This document shows positions 14,256 to 20,819 of a DNA stretch of 20,819 nt, piece after piece. Both the position numbers and the translations under genes were made by a program. Positions within the stretch are counted from its first letter, which is position 1, and each line of letters starts with the position of its first letter. The notes under the pieces were generated by a model. The model was not told where the DNA came from and made no database searches. It worked only from the letters and a program-made list of their open reading frames with translations. Origin of the DNA: JAKZSU01 sp047517485 (GTDB lineage: Bacteria; Pseudomonadota; Alphaproteobacteria; UBA7887); assembly GCA_047517485.1 (NCBI GenBank), contig JAKZSU010000118.1, positions 1 through 20,819 of the forward strand. The letters are read 5' to 3'.

Positions 14256-15181
14256 CGTTCCGATCCCGGCGATAAATGGCCGCTCCTCGCGGCCTCGGTA
14301 ATCCGCCAACCGTCCTTGATCAACTGGCGGCGCAGGGTGCGGCGCACCTCGTCCACGGTATCCCCGTGCCGGTCACCCATCGCCTTCGAGACCGTCGCCA
14401 GGTGGCGCCGCGGATCATCCGCGGTCTGGTACGGATAGCGCCCCGCCGGAGCGCGCTGATGAAACATCGCGTCCTCGACGATGATCGCGCGAAAATGACG
14501 GATCGCATTCAATTCGCGCACCTTGGCGACCAGGCCCGGCGTCACTTCGCCAAAGTCGCTGAACACGCAGAGCTCATCGCCAAATGCCAACAGGCTGCTG
14601 GCGGTGTCGATCGCGGCAACCAGATCGTCGCCGCCACCGGGCTCGCTCGGTGCCAGCGCGGCGCCATACTGTTCCTCGAGATGTCTCAATAGAAACAGCA
14701 CATGACCGCGGCCGCGACGCGGCCGAACCACCACCTGGTCGGGCACCACGATCAAGCCGACGGGCTCTTGCAGGGTGAAGGCTTCCCACGCCATGTGCGC
14801 CGCCAACAGCGCCGCTGTCTTGGCCATCGGCCGGGTCTCGGTGCCGAACAGAAGATGCGGTCGCAAGTCGACGATCAGCATCCGGGCGAGGTGCGATTCG
14901 GCGACGAACCGCTTCATTTGCGCGCGCCCGGTGCGCGCCGTGGCGCGCCAATCCATCCAACGAATATCATCGCCGGGCACGTACGGGCCGACGCTGTCGA
15001 GGTCCATGCCCTGCGCGCGGCGCCGTCCCGGACGCATGCCGGTGGGATAGCGTTCGCCGGGCGCCAGGCGACCGCGGACATGGCGCGGTTGGGTCGCCAT
15101 CAGTTCGCCGAGCGTCAGTTTTCCAGGATCTGAAGCATCCGTCGCATCCCCTTCGGACGCCCTGGCACGGCTAAACCACAC
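14252..15181 (-). CDS. DUF58 domain protein of the MoxR/Bat operon
   Basis: This protein is 309 residues if started at the GTG at 15179-15181, which overlaps the moxR stop by 11 bp; a shorter version from the in-frame ATG at 15098-15100 would be 282 residues. The DUF58 hallmark is clear: YVPGDDIRWMDWRATARTG (about residues 69-87) followed by KRFVAESHLARMLIVDL. The C-terminal half has a VWA-like fold (FSDFGEVTPGL) without a full MIDAS. Proteins of this type accompany MoxR ATPases almost universally and are suspected substrates or adaptors. No membrane helix is evident, so it is probably cytoplasmic. Confidence 0.85.
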   Translation of the reverse strand: MWFSRARASEGDATDASDPGKLTLGELMATQPRHVRGRLAPGERYPTGMRPGRRRAQGMDLDSVGPYVPGDDIRWMDWRATARTGRAQMKRFVAESHLARMLIVDLRPHLLFGTETRPMAKTAALLAAHMAWEAFTLQEPVGLIVVPDQVVVRPRRGRGHVLFLLRHLEEQYGAALAPSEPGGGDDLVAAIDTASSLLAFGDELCVFSDFGEVTPGLVAKVRELNAIRHFRAIIVEDAMFHQRAPAGRYPYQTADDPRRHLATVSKAMGDRHGDTVDEVRRTLRRQLIKDGWRITEAARSGHLSPGSER

Positions 15182-16136
15182 TGACCTGTTCCACCAAACT
15201 CTCGATAATTTGATCCGGCGTCACCCCGTCCGCCTCGGCGCGATAGGTCAGGCCCATGCGATGACGTAGCGTGTTGAAAACCAGCGCCTGGACATCCTCC
15301 GGCAGTACGTGATCGCGTTCCATCAGCCAGGCGCGCGCCTGCGCGGTTCGCGCCAGCGATACCGAGCCGCGCGGACTCACCGGATGCGACAAATGCTCGT
15401 CGACACCGTTCAGGCTCTCCGGATCGCCCCGGGTCCCCGATATCAAGCGAACGATATAGTCGCGGATCGGATCGGACAGATGGACGTCGAGCACCAGACG
15501 CCGCCCCTCGGCCAAATCCGCCTTGGAGATCGGGGTCGGTGCTTCGCTCGGGGTCAACGCCTCGACCGCCTCTTGGAGGACCAGATCGAGAATATTGCGC
15601 TCAGCGATGAGCGCCGGATAATCGATCGTCACATGCAGCAAAAAGCGATCGAGTTGGGCCTGGGGCAGCTCCCACGTCCCCTCGTGCTCGATCGGGTTCT
15701 GCGTCGCGATGACGAAGAACGGCGCCTCAAGCTTGAAGCTCTTGGTGCCGCTGGTGACCTGGCGCTCCTCCATCGCCTCGAGCAGCGCCGATTGCACCTT
15801 GGCGGGCGCGCGATTGATCTCGTCGGCGAGAATGAAGTTGCCGAATACCGGACCCATTTGGAAATCGAATTTCTGTTCGCGGGAATCGTAAATCGACGAT
15901 CCGGTCAAATCGGAAGGCAGCAAATCGGGGGTAAACTGGATCCGGTTGAACACGCCCTCCATCGCCTCGGCGAGCAGCCGCGCGAGGCGGGTCTTGGCCA
16001 GCCCCGGCGCGCCTTCCAACAGGATATGGCCGTCGGCCAAAAGCCCGATCAACAGGCTGACGACGGCCTGGCTCTGGCCGATCATGTCGGCTTCGAGCCG
16101 ATCTCTCAGGTCAACGAATATCGGACGAACGGACAC
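15171..16136 (-). CDS. MoxR-family AAA+ ATPase
   Basis: This 321-residue protein contains Walker A GAPGLAKT (42-49), Walker B FILADEINRAP (Asp105-Glu106), sensor 1 in ATQNPIEHEG (Asn147), and a typical AAA lid C-terminus ending IIESLVEQVSVV. MoxR ATPases act as chaperone-like motors that remodel or metallate partner proteins, working with VWA-domain proteins, several of which follow here. The start is a GTG (16134-16136) with AAGGAG ten bases upstream. It is the first gene of a seven-gene transcription unit, so expression control should lie in the 290 bp upstream, which holds a perfect hairpin but no clear promoter. Confidence 0.92.
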   Translation of the reverse strand: MSVRPIFVDLRDRLEADMIGQSQAVVSLLIGLLADGHILLEGAPGLAKTRLARLLAEAMEGVFNRIQFTPDLLPSDLTGSSIYDSREQKFDFQMGPVFGNFILADEINRAPAKVQSALLEAMEERQVTSGTKSFKLEAPFFVIATQNPIEHEGTWELPQAQLDRFLLHVTIDYPALIAERNILDLVLQEAVEALTPSEAPTPISKADLAEGRRLVLDVHLSDPIRDYIVRLISGTRGDPESLNGVDEHLSHPVSPRGSVSLARTAQARAWLMERDHVLPEDVQALVFNTLRHRMGLTYRAEADGVTPDQIIESLVEQVSVV

Positions 16137-16206
16137 GTTACCATTACTCCTTATTCCGCGTAACCAACCGGCCCCGAAGTCACGCTACGCAAACATTTTC
16201 TCCGCG

Positions 16207-16224
16207 GCTTGGCATAAGCCAAGC
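16207..16224. promoter_or_regulatory. perfect inverted repeat upstream of the MoxR gene
   Basis: GCTTGGC (16207-16213), ATAA, GCCAAGC (16218-16224) is a perfect 7-bp inverted repeat 71 bp before the moxR start. It could be an operator for a dimeric regulator or an RNA hairpin in the leader. The 290-bp gap between cobT and moxR otherwise shows no recognisable gene: a 79-codon minus-strand frame there has no ribosome binding site or family resemblance. Confidence 0.35.
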
Positions 16225-16426
16225 ACGATCGACCATCACTGAAGGACTCTCGATGATGAACCTCTGAGCCACGCCATGGCGGAAATGACCGTCCTTGACC
16301 GGATGGCAATCGAATCCGGGCGGCACAGTAGCCATTCGCGCCGCCGACGGCAATTCAGAGATTGAACAGGCCGGGTAACAGCGGGACAGCGGTCCGAAAT
16401 GGCCCGCGAACCCAAACACCGCCGCC

Positions 16427-18256
16427 TTAAGCCGCGTCCTCGTCGAACAGCTCGCTCAGCTTCTCGGTCATCGTGCCGCCCAGTTGTTCGGCGTCGACGA
16501 TGGTTACCGCGCGGCGATAGTAGCGGGTGACGTCGTGACCGATGCCGATGGCGAGCAATTCGACCGGCGAGGCGTTCTCGATATAATCGATCACGTCGCG
16601 CAGATGGCGGTCGAGATAGTTGCCCGAATTGACCGACAGGCTGGAATCGTCGACCGGCGCGCCGTCCGAGATCACCATCAGGATGCGGCGTTGTTCGGGG
16701 CGCGCGATGAGGCGATTATGCGCCCACATCAGCGCTTCGCCGTCGATGTTCTCCTCGAGCAGCCCTTCGCGCAGCATCAGGCCGAGATTTCTGCGCCCGC
16801 GCCGCCATGGCATGTCGGCCGACTTGTAGACGATATGGCGGAGCTCGTTGAGCCGCCCCGGCATCGCTGGCTTGCCCTCGCCGAGCCACTTTTCGCGCGC
16901 CCGCCCGCCCTTCCACGCCCGCGTGGTGAAGCCGAGGATCTCGACCTTGACTCCGCAGCGCTCCAGCGTCCGCGCGAGAATATCCGCGCTCATCGCCGCC
17001 ACCGAAATCGGCCGCCCGCGCATCGAGCCCGAATTGTCGATCAACAACGTCACCACCGTGTCGCGGAAGGTGTGCTCGGTCTCCTGCTTGAAGCTCAGCG
17101 GATAGGCCGGATTGGTCACCACCCGGGTGAGCCGCGCGGTGTCCAGAATGCCTTCTTCGAGATCGAACTCCCACGACCGCATCTGCTTGGCGAGCAAGCG
17201 CCGTTGCAGGCGGTTGGCGAGCCGGGTGATCACCCCTTGCAGCGCCGCCAGTTGCTGGTCGAGATGGGTGCGCAGGCGCGCGAGCTCTTCCGGATCGCAC
17301 AGCTCGGCCGCGTCGATCTCCTCGTCGAATTCGGTGGTATACGCATGATACGCCGGCTGCCGGCTGTTCGAGCGATCGGGCGGCGGGCGCCACGGCTCGG
17401 CGTCGCCCGACGCTTCCTCGTCGCCGGCCATGGTGGCGTCGTCGGTGGTGTCGATATCCATGTCCGCCGAGTCGTCCGCGGATTCGTCGGACTCCGAATC
17501 CGGCGTCCCCGACATTTCGGTCTCGTCGTCCGAGGCCTCGCCTTCCGACTGCGCGTCCATCTGCTCGTCGGACTGATCCTCGGCGCCGGAATCGCTATCC
17601 AGATTGGCCGCGTCGTTGGTGTCCTCGTCGGCGAACTCGAGATGCGCGATCAGCTTGCGAAGATATTCCGCGTACGCCGCCTGGTCCTCGACCCGGTCGG
17701 CGAGCTCGTCGAAATCGTTGCCGATCTTGTCGTCCAGCCAGTCGCGCCACAGCTCGCACATATAGCGCGCGGACTCGGGCGGCGCCGTGCCGGTGAAGCG
17801 TTCGCGCGCGAGCAGGCTGACGACGTCGACGATCGGCGCGTCGACCCGGTTCTCGACCTGGTCGAACCGCTGGCCCTTACAACGCGACTCGATCGCCGCG
17901 GTTAGATTGTCGGCGACCCCGGTCATCCGTCGTGCGCCGATCGCCTCGCAGCGCGCTTGTTCGAGCGCGTCATAGAGCCCTTGCGCGACCTGGCCCGGCG
18001 GGCGCCGCTTGCCGTGCAGGGTGTCGTCGTGATGGCGTTTTCGCAACGCCAGCGAATCCGCTTCGCCGCGGATCTCGCCGATCTCCTGGCGTGTCAGATC
18101 GCGCGACGGCGGGGTCAGCACCACGCGCTCGTCTTCCATGCGCGGCCCGTTGGCGCCGAACGTCACCTCGAGCTCGCCATCGCGCGCGATCGCCCGCGTG
18201 GTCGCGGTGATCGCCCGCTTGAACGCTTCTGACGGCAGCTCGCCTTGATCGGCCAT
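16427..18256 (-). CDS. cobT: cobaltochelatase subunit CobT
   Basis: This 609-residue protein is the MIDAS subunit of aerobic cobaltochelatase (CobNST), which inserts Co2+ into hydrogenobyrinic acid a,c-diamide during B12 synthesis. The N-terminal part (about 1-205) is helical. Residues about 209-290 form a very acidic Asp/Glu/Ser-rich linker, typical of CobT. The C-terminal VWA domain carries an intact metal site: DNSGS (Asp407, Ser409, Ser411), Thr444/445 in GFTTRAW, and Asp531 in ISDGAP. The length is normal for the family. It starts 12 bp after the cobS stop, so the two are co-expressed. CobN, the porphyrin-binding subunit, is not in the window. Confidence 0.96.
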   Translation of the reverse strand: MADQGELPSEAFKRAITATTRAIARDGELEVTFGANGPRMEDERVVLTPPSRDLTRQEIGEIRGEADSLALRKRHHDDTLHGKRRPPGQVAQGLYDALEQARCEAIGARRMTGVADNLTAAIESRCKGQRFDQVENRVDAPIVDVVSLLARERFTGTAPPESARYMCELWRDWLDDKIGNDFDELADRVEDQAAYAEYLRKLIAHLEFADEDTNDAANLDSDSGAEDQSDEQMDAQSEGEASDDETEMSGTPDSESDESADDSADMDIDTTDDATMAGDEEASGDAEPWRPPPDRSNSRQPAYHAYTTEFDEEIDAAELCDPEELARLRTHLDQQLAALQGVITRLANRLQRRLLAKQMRSWEFDLEEGILDTARLTRVVTNPAYPLSFKQETEHTFRDTVVTLLIDNSGSMRGRPISVAAMSADILARTLERCGVKVEILGFTTRAWKGGRAREKWLGEGKPAMPGRLNELRHIVYKSADMPWRRGRRNLGLMLREGLLEENIDGEALMWAHNRLIARPEQRRILMVISDGAPVDDSSLSVNSGNYLDRHLRDVIDYIENASPVELLAIGIGHDVTRYYRRAVTIVDAEQLGGTMTEKLSELFDEDAA

Positions 18257-18268
18257 CGGGCGTGGCTC

Positions 18269-19273
18269 TTAGCCGACCGCGGAATGGACCGGCGACTCGG
18301 GCAGTTCCTCACCGATGCAGCGCTGATAATATTCGGCGACCAGCGCGCGCTCGGTCTCGTCGCATTTGTTGAGGAAAGTGTAGCGGAAAGCGAAGCCGAC
18401 ACTGCCGAAGATGTTGCTGTTCTCGGCCCAGGTGATCACCGTCCGGGGCGACATCACGGTCGAGATATCGCCGTTCATGAAGCCGCTGCGGGTGAGGTTG
18501 GCAAGCTCCACCATGCGCCCGATCAGGCCGCGGCCGTCGTCATTGTCCATCTCCGGTACCTTGGCGAGGACGATGGCGATCTCGTGCTCGGTCGGCAGAT
18601 AGTTCAACGTCGCGACGATGTTCCAGCGGTCCATCTGACCCTGGTTGATCTGCTGGGTGCCGTGATAGAGCCCGGTGGTATCGCCCAAGCCCACCGTGTT
18701 GGTGGTCGAGAACAGGCGGAACGCCGGGTGCGGGCGGATCACCCGGTTCTGGTCGAGCAGGGTCAATTTGCCCTCGACCTCGAGCACCCGCTGGATGACG
18801 AACATCACGTCGGGCCGGCCGGCGTCATATTCGTCGAACACGATCGCCGTCGGGGTTTGCAGCGCCCACGGCAACAGACCCTCGCGGAACTCGGTCACTT
18901 GCTGGCCGTCGCGCAGCACGATCGCATCCTTGCCGACCAAGTCGATACGGCTGATATGGCTGTCGAGGTTGATCCGGATCAGCGGCCAGTTGAGCCGCGC
19001 CGCGACCTGCTCGATATGGGTCGATTTGCCGGTGCCGTGATAGCCCTGGATCATCACCCGCCGGTTATGCGCGAAGCCGGCGAGGATCGCCAAGGTGGTT
19101 TCATGATCGAACTGATAGGCCTCGTCCAAGTCCGGCACGTGTTCGTCGGTGTCGGAAAACGCCGGCACCATCATGTCGTGGTCGATGCCGAAAACCTGGC
19201 GCACCGAGATCTCGAGATCCGGCACACGCTTGGCGAAATTGGCCGCGTCGGCCGCGGCTTGGCTATTGGCCAT
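18269..19273 (-). CDS. cobS: cobaltochelatase subunit CobS (AAA+ ATPase)
   Basis: This 334-residue protein is the AAA+ motor of aerobic cobaltochelatase, forming a hexameric ring with CobT. Key motifs are Walker A GYHGTGKS (77-84), Walker B IVFDEYD (Asp147-Glu148), sensor 1 at FSTTNTVG (Asn192), and the N-terminal lead QVFGIDHDMMVPAFS, typical of CobS. The length is normal. AGGAAA is placed 8 bases before the ATG. The gene begins 56 bp after the J-domain gene and ends 12 bp before cobT; gene order J-domain, cobS, cobT with a divergent bolA is common in alphaproteobacteria. Confidence 0.97.
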   Translation of the reverse strand: MANSQAAADAANFAKRVPDLEISVRQVFGIDHDMMVPAFSDTDEHVPDLDEAYQFDHETTLAILAGFAHNRRVMIQGYHGTGKSTHIEQVAARLNWPLIRINLDSHISRIDLVGKDAIVLRDGQQVTEFREGLLPWALQTPTAIVFDEYDAGRPDVMFVIQRVLEVEGKLTLLDQNRVIRPHPAFRLFSTTNTVGLGDTTGLYHGTQQINQGQMDRWNIVATLNYLPTEHEIAIVLAKVPEMDNDDGRGLIGRMVELANLTRSGFMNGDISTVMSPRTVITWAENSNIFGSVGFAFRYTFLNKCDETERALVAEYYQRCIGEELPESPVHSAVG

Positions 19274-19329
19274 GGGGGTATTTCCTGCGTGACAAATTAG
19301 GGAGGCGACGAAACGCGACGGAAACTACC

Positions 19330-19917
19330 TCAACCCTCGTCGCATTTCAGCAGATATGTATAGGCCTCGTTGATCAATTTAAACCTTTCCTCGGACGCTT
19401 TGCAGCCGCCGTTGGCGTCCGGGTGGTGTTTTTTGACCAAAACCTTATAGCGCGCCTTGCGCTCCGCCGGCGAGGCATTGCGATCGAGATCCAATTTCGC
19501 CAATGCGTCGTCGCGTTGCGACGGCGGGTGACTGGGCCGCGTCCGGCGCTTATTCTCGCCACCGAAGGCGCCTAGGGGATCGGCGAAACCATCCGCCGCC
19601 GCGGCCGCGAACGCCGCCCCCGCCGCGCCGCCGCCAAGCGGCCAACTCGGCCGGTGCCACACCGAATCCTGTCTCCGGATGAACTCGATATCGTTCTCGT
19701 CGAGGCCGGTGAAATAGTTCCAGCCCCGGTTATATTCGCGCACGTGCGCGAGGCAGAACCATTGAAAATCGCGCAAGCTGTTCGCCGACTTCGGCGCGCG
19801 AAATTCGCCCGCCTCCGCACACCCGTCCCAGGCGCAATCCTGCTCGCCGGCATCGCTGTCAGGCTGATACCAACGCCGCCGCGAAGAGGTCCGTTGTTTC
19901 GACGTTTGGCTCGTCAT
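19330..19917 (-). CDS. J-domain protein with cysteine-containing N-terminal module
   Basis: Starting at the ATG at 19915-19917, this 195-residue protein ends in a J domain (about 137-192) with the HPD motif (His165, Pro166, Asp167) that stimulates the ATPase of DnaK-type Hsp70 chaperones. Helix IV appears absent because the protein ends soon after helix III. It has no Gly/Phe or zinc-finger region as in DnaJ itself. The N-terminal half has Cys28, Cys33, Cys55 and His58 (DCAWDGC and WFCLAHVREYNRGW), which could bind zinc, and an Ala/Gly-rich middle. The frame is open further upstream but would overlap bolA. It precedes cobS and cobT on the same strand, suggesting but not proving a role in cobaltochelatase assembly. 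Confidence 0.85.
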   Translation of the reverse strand: MTSQTSKQRTSSRRRWYQPDSDAGEQDCAWDGCAEAGEFRAPKSANSLRDFQWFCLAHVREYNRGWNYFTGLDENDIEFIRRQDSVWHRPSWPLGGGAAGAAFAAAAADGFADPLGAFGGENKRRTRPSHPPSQRDDALAKLDLDRNASPAERKARYKVLVKKHHPDANGGCKASEERFKLINEAYTYLLKCDEG

Positions 19918-19966
19918 AATGATCAATATGCCGGTGACCGCGCCAGGAAACAAGCGGCGGAGTTGC

Positions 19967-19972
19967 TTGACA
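19967..19972 (+). promoter_or_regulatory. possible -35 element of the bolA-family gene
   Basis: A perfect TTGACA occurs 57 bp before the bolA ATG in the 112-bp region between the divergent J-domain and bolA genes. The position 17 bp downstream reads ACACCA, a poor -10 match, so only the -35 hexamer is supported. Confidence 0.3.
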
Positions 19973-20029
19973 TTTTCGCAAAACTGGCGACACCAAGGGC
20001 ATCCCCCACCCGACAACGGACTTCGTGCC

Positions 20030-20314
20030 ATGAGCATCCGCGACGCGATCGAAAAGAAGATCACCGAGGGCCTGACCCCGACGGCGCTCGACATCGCCGA
20101 CGACTCGCACCTCCACGCCGGCCACGCCAGCGCCCGCGCCGGCGGCGACAGCCATTTCACTGTCACCATCGTCGCCGAAAGTTTCGCCGGAAAAGGCCGC
20201 GTCGAGCGTCAACGCCTGGTCAATGCGCTGCTGGCGGAAGAATTCGAGGCCGGATTGCACGCGCTGTCGCTGGTCACGTTAACACCGGAGGAAGCGGCGC
20301 GGCGGAGCGAGTGA
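20030..20314 (+). CDS. BolA family protein
   Basis: This 94-residue protein shows the BolA pattern: SIRDAIEKKITEGL at the N-terminus, SHLHAGHASARAGGDSHFTVTIV in the middle (key parts HLHAGHA and HFTVTIV), GKGRVERQRLVNALL, and HALSLVTLTPEEA at the end. BolA proteins bind monothiol glutaredoxins through a bridging [2Fe-2S] cluster and influence iron-sulfur homeostasis and stress responses. The histidines in HLHAGHA and the C-terminal HAL fit cluster-ligand positions. It is divergent from the J-domain/cobST operon, a conserved arrangement in alphaproteobacteria. An in-frame ATG upstream at 19919 was rejected because it would consume the shared promoter region. Confidence 0.93.
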   Translation: MSIRDAIEKKITEGLTPTALDIADDSHLHAGHASARAGGDSHFTVTIVAESFAGKGRVERQRLVNALLAEEFEAGLHALSLVTLTPEEAARRSE

Positions 20315-20498
20315 GGGGGCCGCCCGGCGACAAGCTTGAATCAGAGTCGCCATTGGCGCCGATAGTTTGGTAGCATTCTCAAGTTGAATTTCGACCAGAG
20401 CGGGATCATCCGACTAAATTATAGGGCGATCCGAACGGAGATTGTGGAACACAAGCACATGGCGACGGCGCAAAACATGAAACCTGAGAATCTTGATA

Positions 20499-20530
20499 GG
20501 CCGGAGTTCGAATTCCGGCCCGAGTTTTTT
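20499..20530 (+). terminator. Rho-independent terminator-like hairpin with T-tract
   Basis: GGCCGGAGT (20499-20507), loop TCGA, ATTCCGGCC (20512-20520) forms a 9-bp stem including one G-U pair, followed by CGAG and six T (20525-20530). This is the best intrinsic terminator in the window. It is 185 bp past the bolA-family stop, so it could end that transcript or one started in the AT-richer gap. The 286 bp between bolA and the insertion sequence otherwise hold no convincing gene. Confidence 0.6.
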
Positions 20531-20600
20531 AGGAGCCTGCGGTGGTGCTCGGAAATCTTGTTCGTAACATTTATCGGATGTTTTTTGCTTGCCTATCCGG

Positions 20601-20819
20601 TTAACGCCCATGACCGCTACATGTAGGGTGCCGCCACTCTCCCGAGTAAAGCTCGGCATAGGTTGGAGCAGAGGTGTCACCCGCGATGCCGAGCAATGAG
20701 CGGAAGGCGTTGAACGGGTAGAACCGCCTGTTGAAGCGGAAGGTGAACTCGTTGAGGTAGGCTTGTAGGTGCTGGTGGCTAACGCCGTGGTGGATACCGA
20801 TCAGCCACGTCTTCAGGTT
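20601..20819 (-). CDS. IS1595-family (ISXO2-like) transposase, C-terminal part (cut by window edge)
   Basis: The minus strand entering from the right edge encodes NLKTWLIGIHHGVSHQHLQA, then YLNEFTFRFNRRFYP and LLGIAGDTSAPTYAELYSG EWRHPT, the C-terminal part of an ISXO2-like DDE transposase of the IS1595 family. The frame then runs seven codons further (CSGHGR) to a TAA at 20601-20603; the usual end near EWRHPT suggests these last residues may be encoded by flanking DNA. The rest of the catalytic domain is outside the window, so intactness is unknown. Confidence 0.88.
   Translation of the reverse strand, partial: NLKTWLIGIHHGVSHQHLQAYLNEFTFRFNRRFYPFNAFRSLLGIAGDTSAPTYAELYSGEWRHPTCSGHGR
20624..20819 (-). 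mobile_element. end of an IS1595-like insertion sequence (boundary approximate)
   Basis: The sequence GGGTGCCGCCACTCTCC beginning near 20626 is a GGG-starting terminus next to the transposase C-terminus, as in many IS1595-family elements, which make 8-bp target duplications. Without the other end, the inverted repeat and the duplication cannot be confirmed. Confidence 0.45.

Noticed and set aside
16180..16419. 79-codon minus-strand frame between cobT and moxR
   Set aside because: It has no ribosome binding site and no recognisable family, and it overlaps the perfect inverted repeat at 16207-16224.
16484..17905. 473-codon plus-strand frame antisense to cobT
   Set aside because: It is a mirror frame of the well-supported cobT with repetitive Arg/Gly/Leu composition and no motif.
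20460..20626. Small plus-strand reading frame of 55 codons with one hydrophobic segment, ending at the IS1595 boundary
   Set aside because: The terminator-like hairpin lies inside it and creates the repeated RPEFEF-type residues; there is no good ribosome binding site and no family resemblance. A gene truncated by the IS remains possible but unsupported.

Overview
The window is a GC-rich stretch of a bacterial chromosome, most likely from an alphaproteobacterium (Rhodospirillales-like). The evidence is an alphaproteobacterial-type L28, an aerobic-type CobS/CobT pair next to a J-domain protein and a BolA protein, a CyaC-like redox cyclase, and heavy GC bias at third codon positions. This placement rests on gene content and style only. 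Both ends run into insertion sequences: the 3' end of an IS5-family transposase on the left and the C-terminus of an IS1595-family (ISXO2-like) transposase on the right.

Layout. (1) 3-119: end of the IS5-like transposase. (2) 153-2602 (+): a two-gene operon of a CurA-type NADP-dependent oxidoreductase and an amidase-signature hydrolase, overlapping by ATGA. (3) 2712-3575 (+): HD-domain metal-dependent phosphohydrolase. (4) 3723-4594 (-): a split YeeE/YedE-type sulfur transporter (two small membrane proteins). (5) 4710-6377 (-): a membrane class III nucleotide cyclase with a diheme-type His-rich anchor and a [2Fe-2S] domain, resembling Sinorhizobium meliloti CyaC. (6) 6520-7350 (+): ribosomal protein L28 and a VUT/YhhQ-type queuosine precursor transporter. 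(7) 7442-8407 (-): exported esterase-like phytase-family protein. (8) 8473-9651 (-): LLM-class flavin-dependent oxidoreductase. (9) 10003-16136 (-): a seven-gene MoxR/Bat operon (moxR, DUF58, DUF4381, two VWA proteins, a TPR protein and BatD) with nearly every stop and start overlapping. (10) 16427-19917 (-): J-domain protein, cobS, cobT. (11) 20030-20314 (+): bolA-family gene. (12) 20601-20819 (-): IS1595-family transposase fragment.

How the genes may work together. CobS and CobT are the AAA+ and MIDAS subunits of aerobic cobaltochelatase, which inserts cobalt into hydrogenobyrinate diamide; the CobN subunit is not in this window. The Bat operon directly downstream encodes a second AAA+/VWA pair (MoxR with BatA/BatB), thought to remodel or mature envelope proteins. 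The second VWA protein has lost most of its metal-binding motif. The cyclase probably couples quinone-pool or oxygen status to a cyclic nucleotide.

Non-coding structure is the least explained part. A 60-bp repeat occurs twice (3623-3682 and 7372-7431, 56/60 identical). Both copies are in the same orientation, between convergent genes, and just after a strong hairpin. A 253-bp MITE-like element (9742-9994) has 27-bp terminal inverted repeats and nested internal palindromes, and lies 8 bp beyond the stop of batD. No tRNA, rRNA, CRISPR array or phage module was seen, and no clear new multi-gene system. The best leads are the two repeat elements, the degenerate VWA protein, the unusual cyclase active site and the cysteine-bearing J-domain protein.
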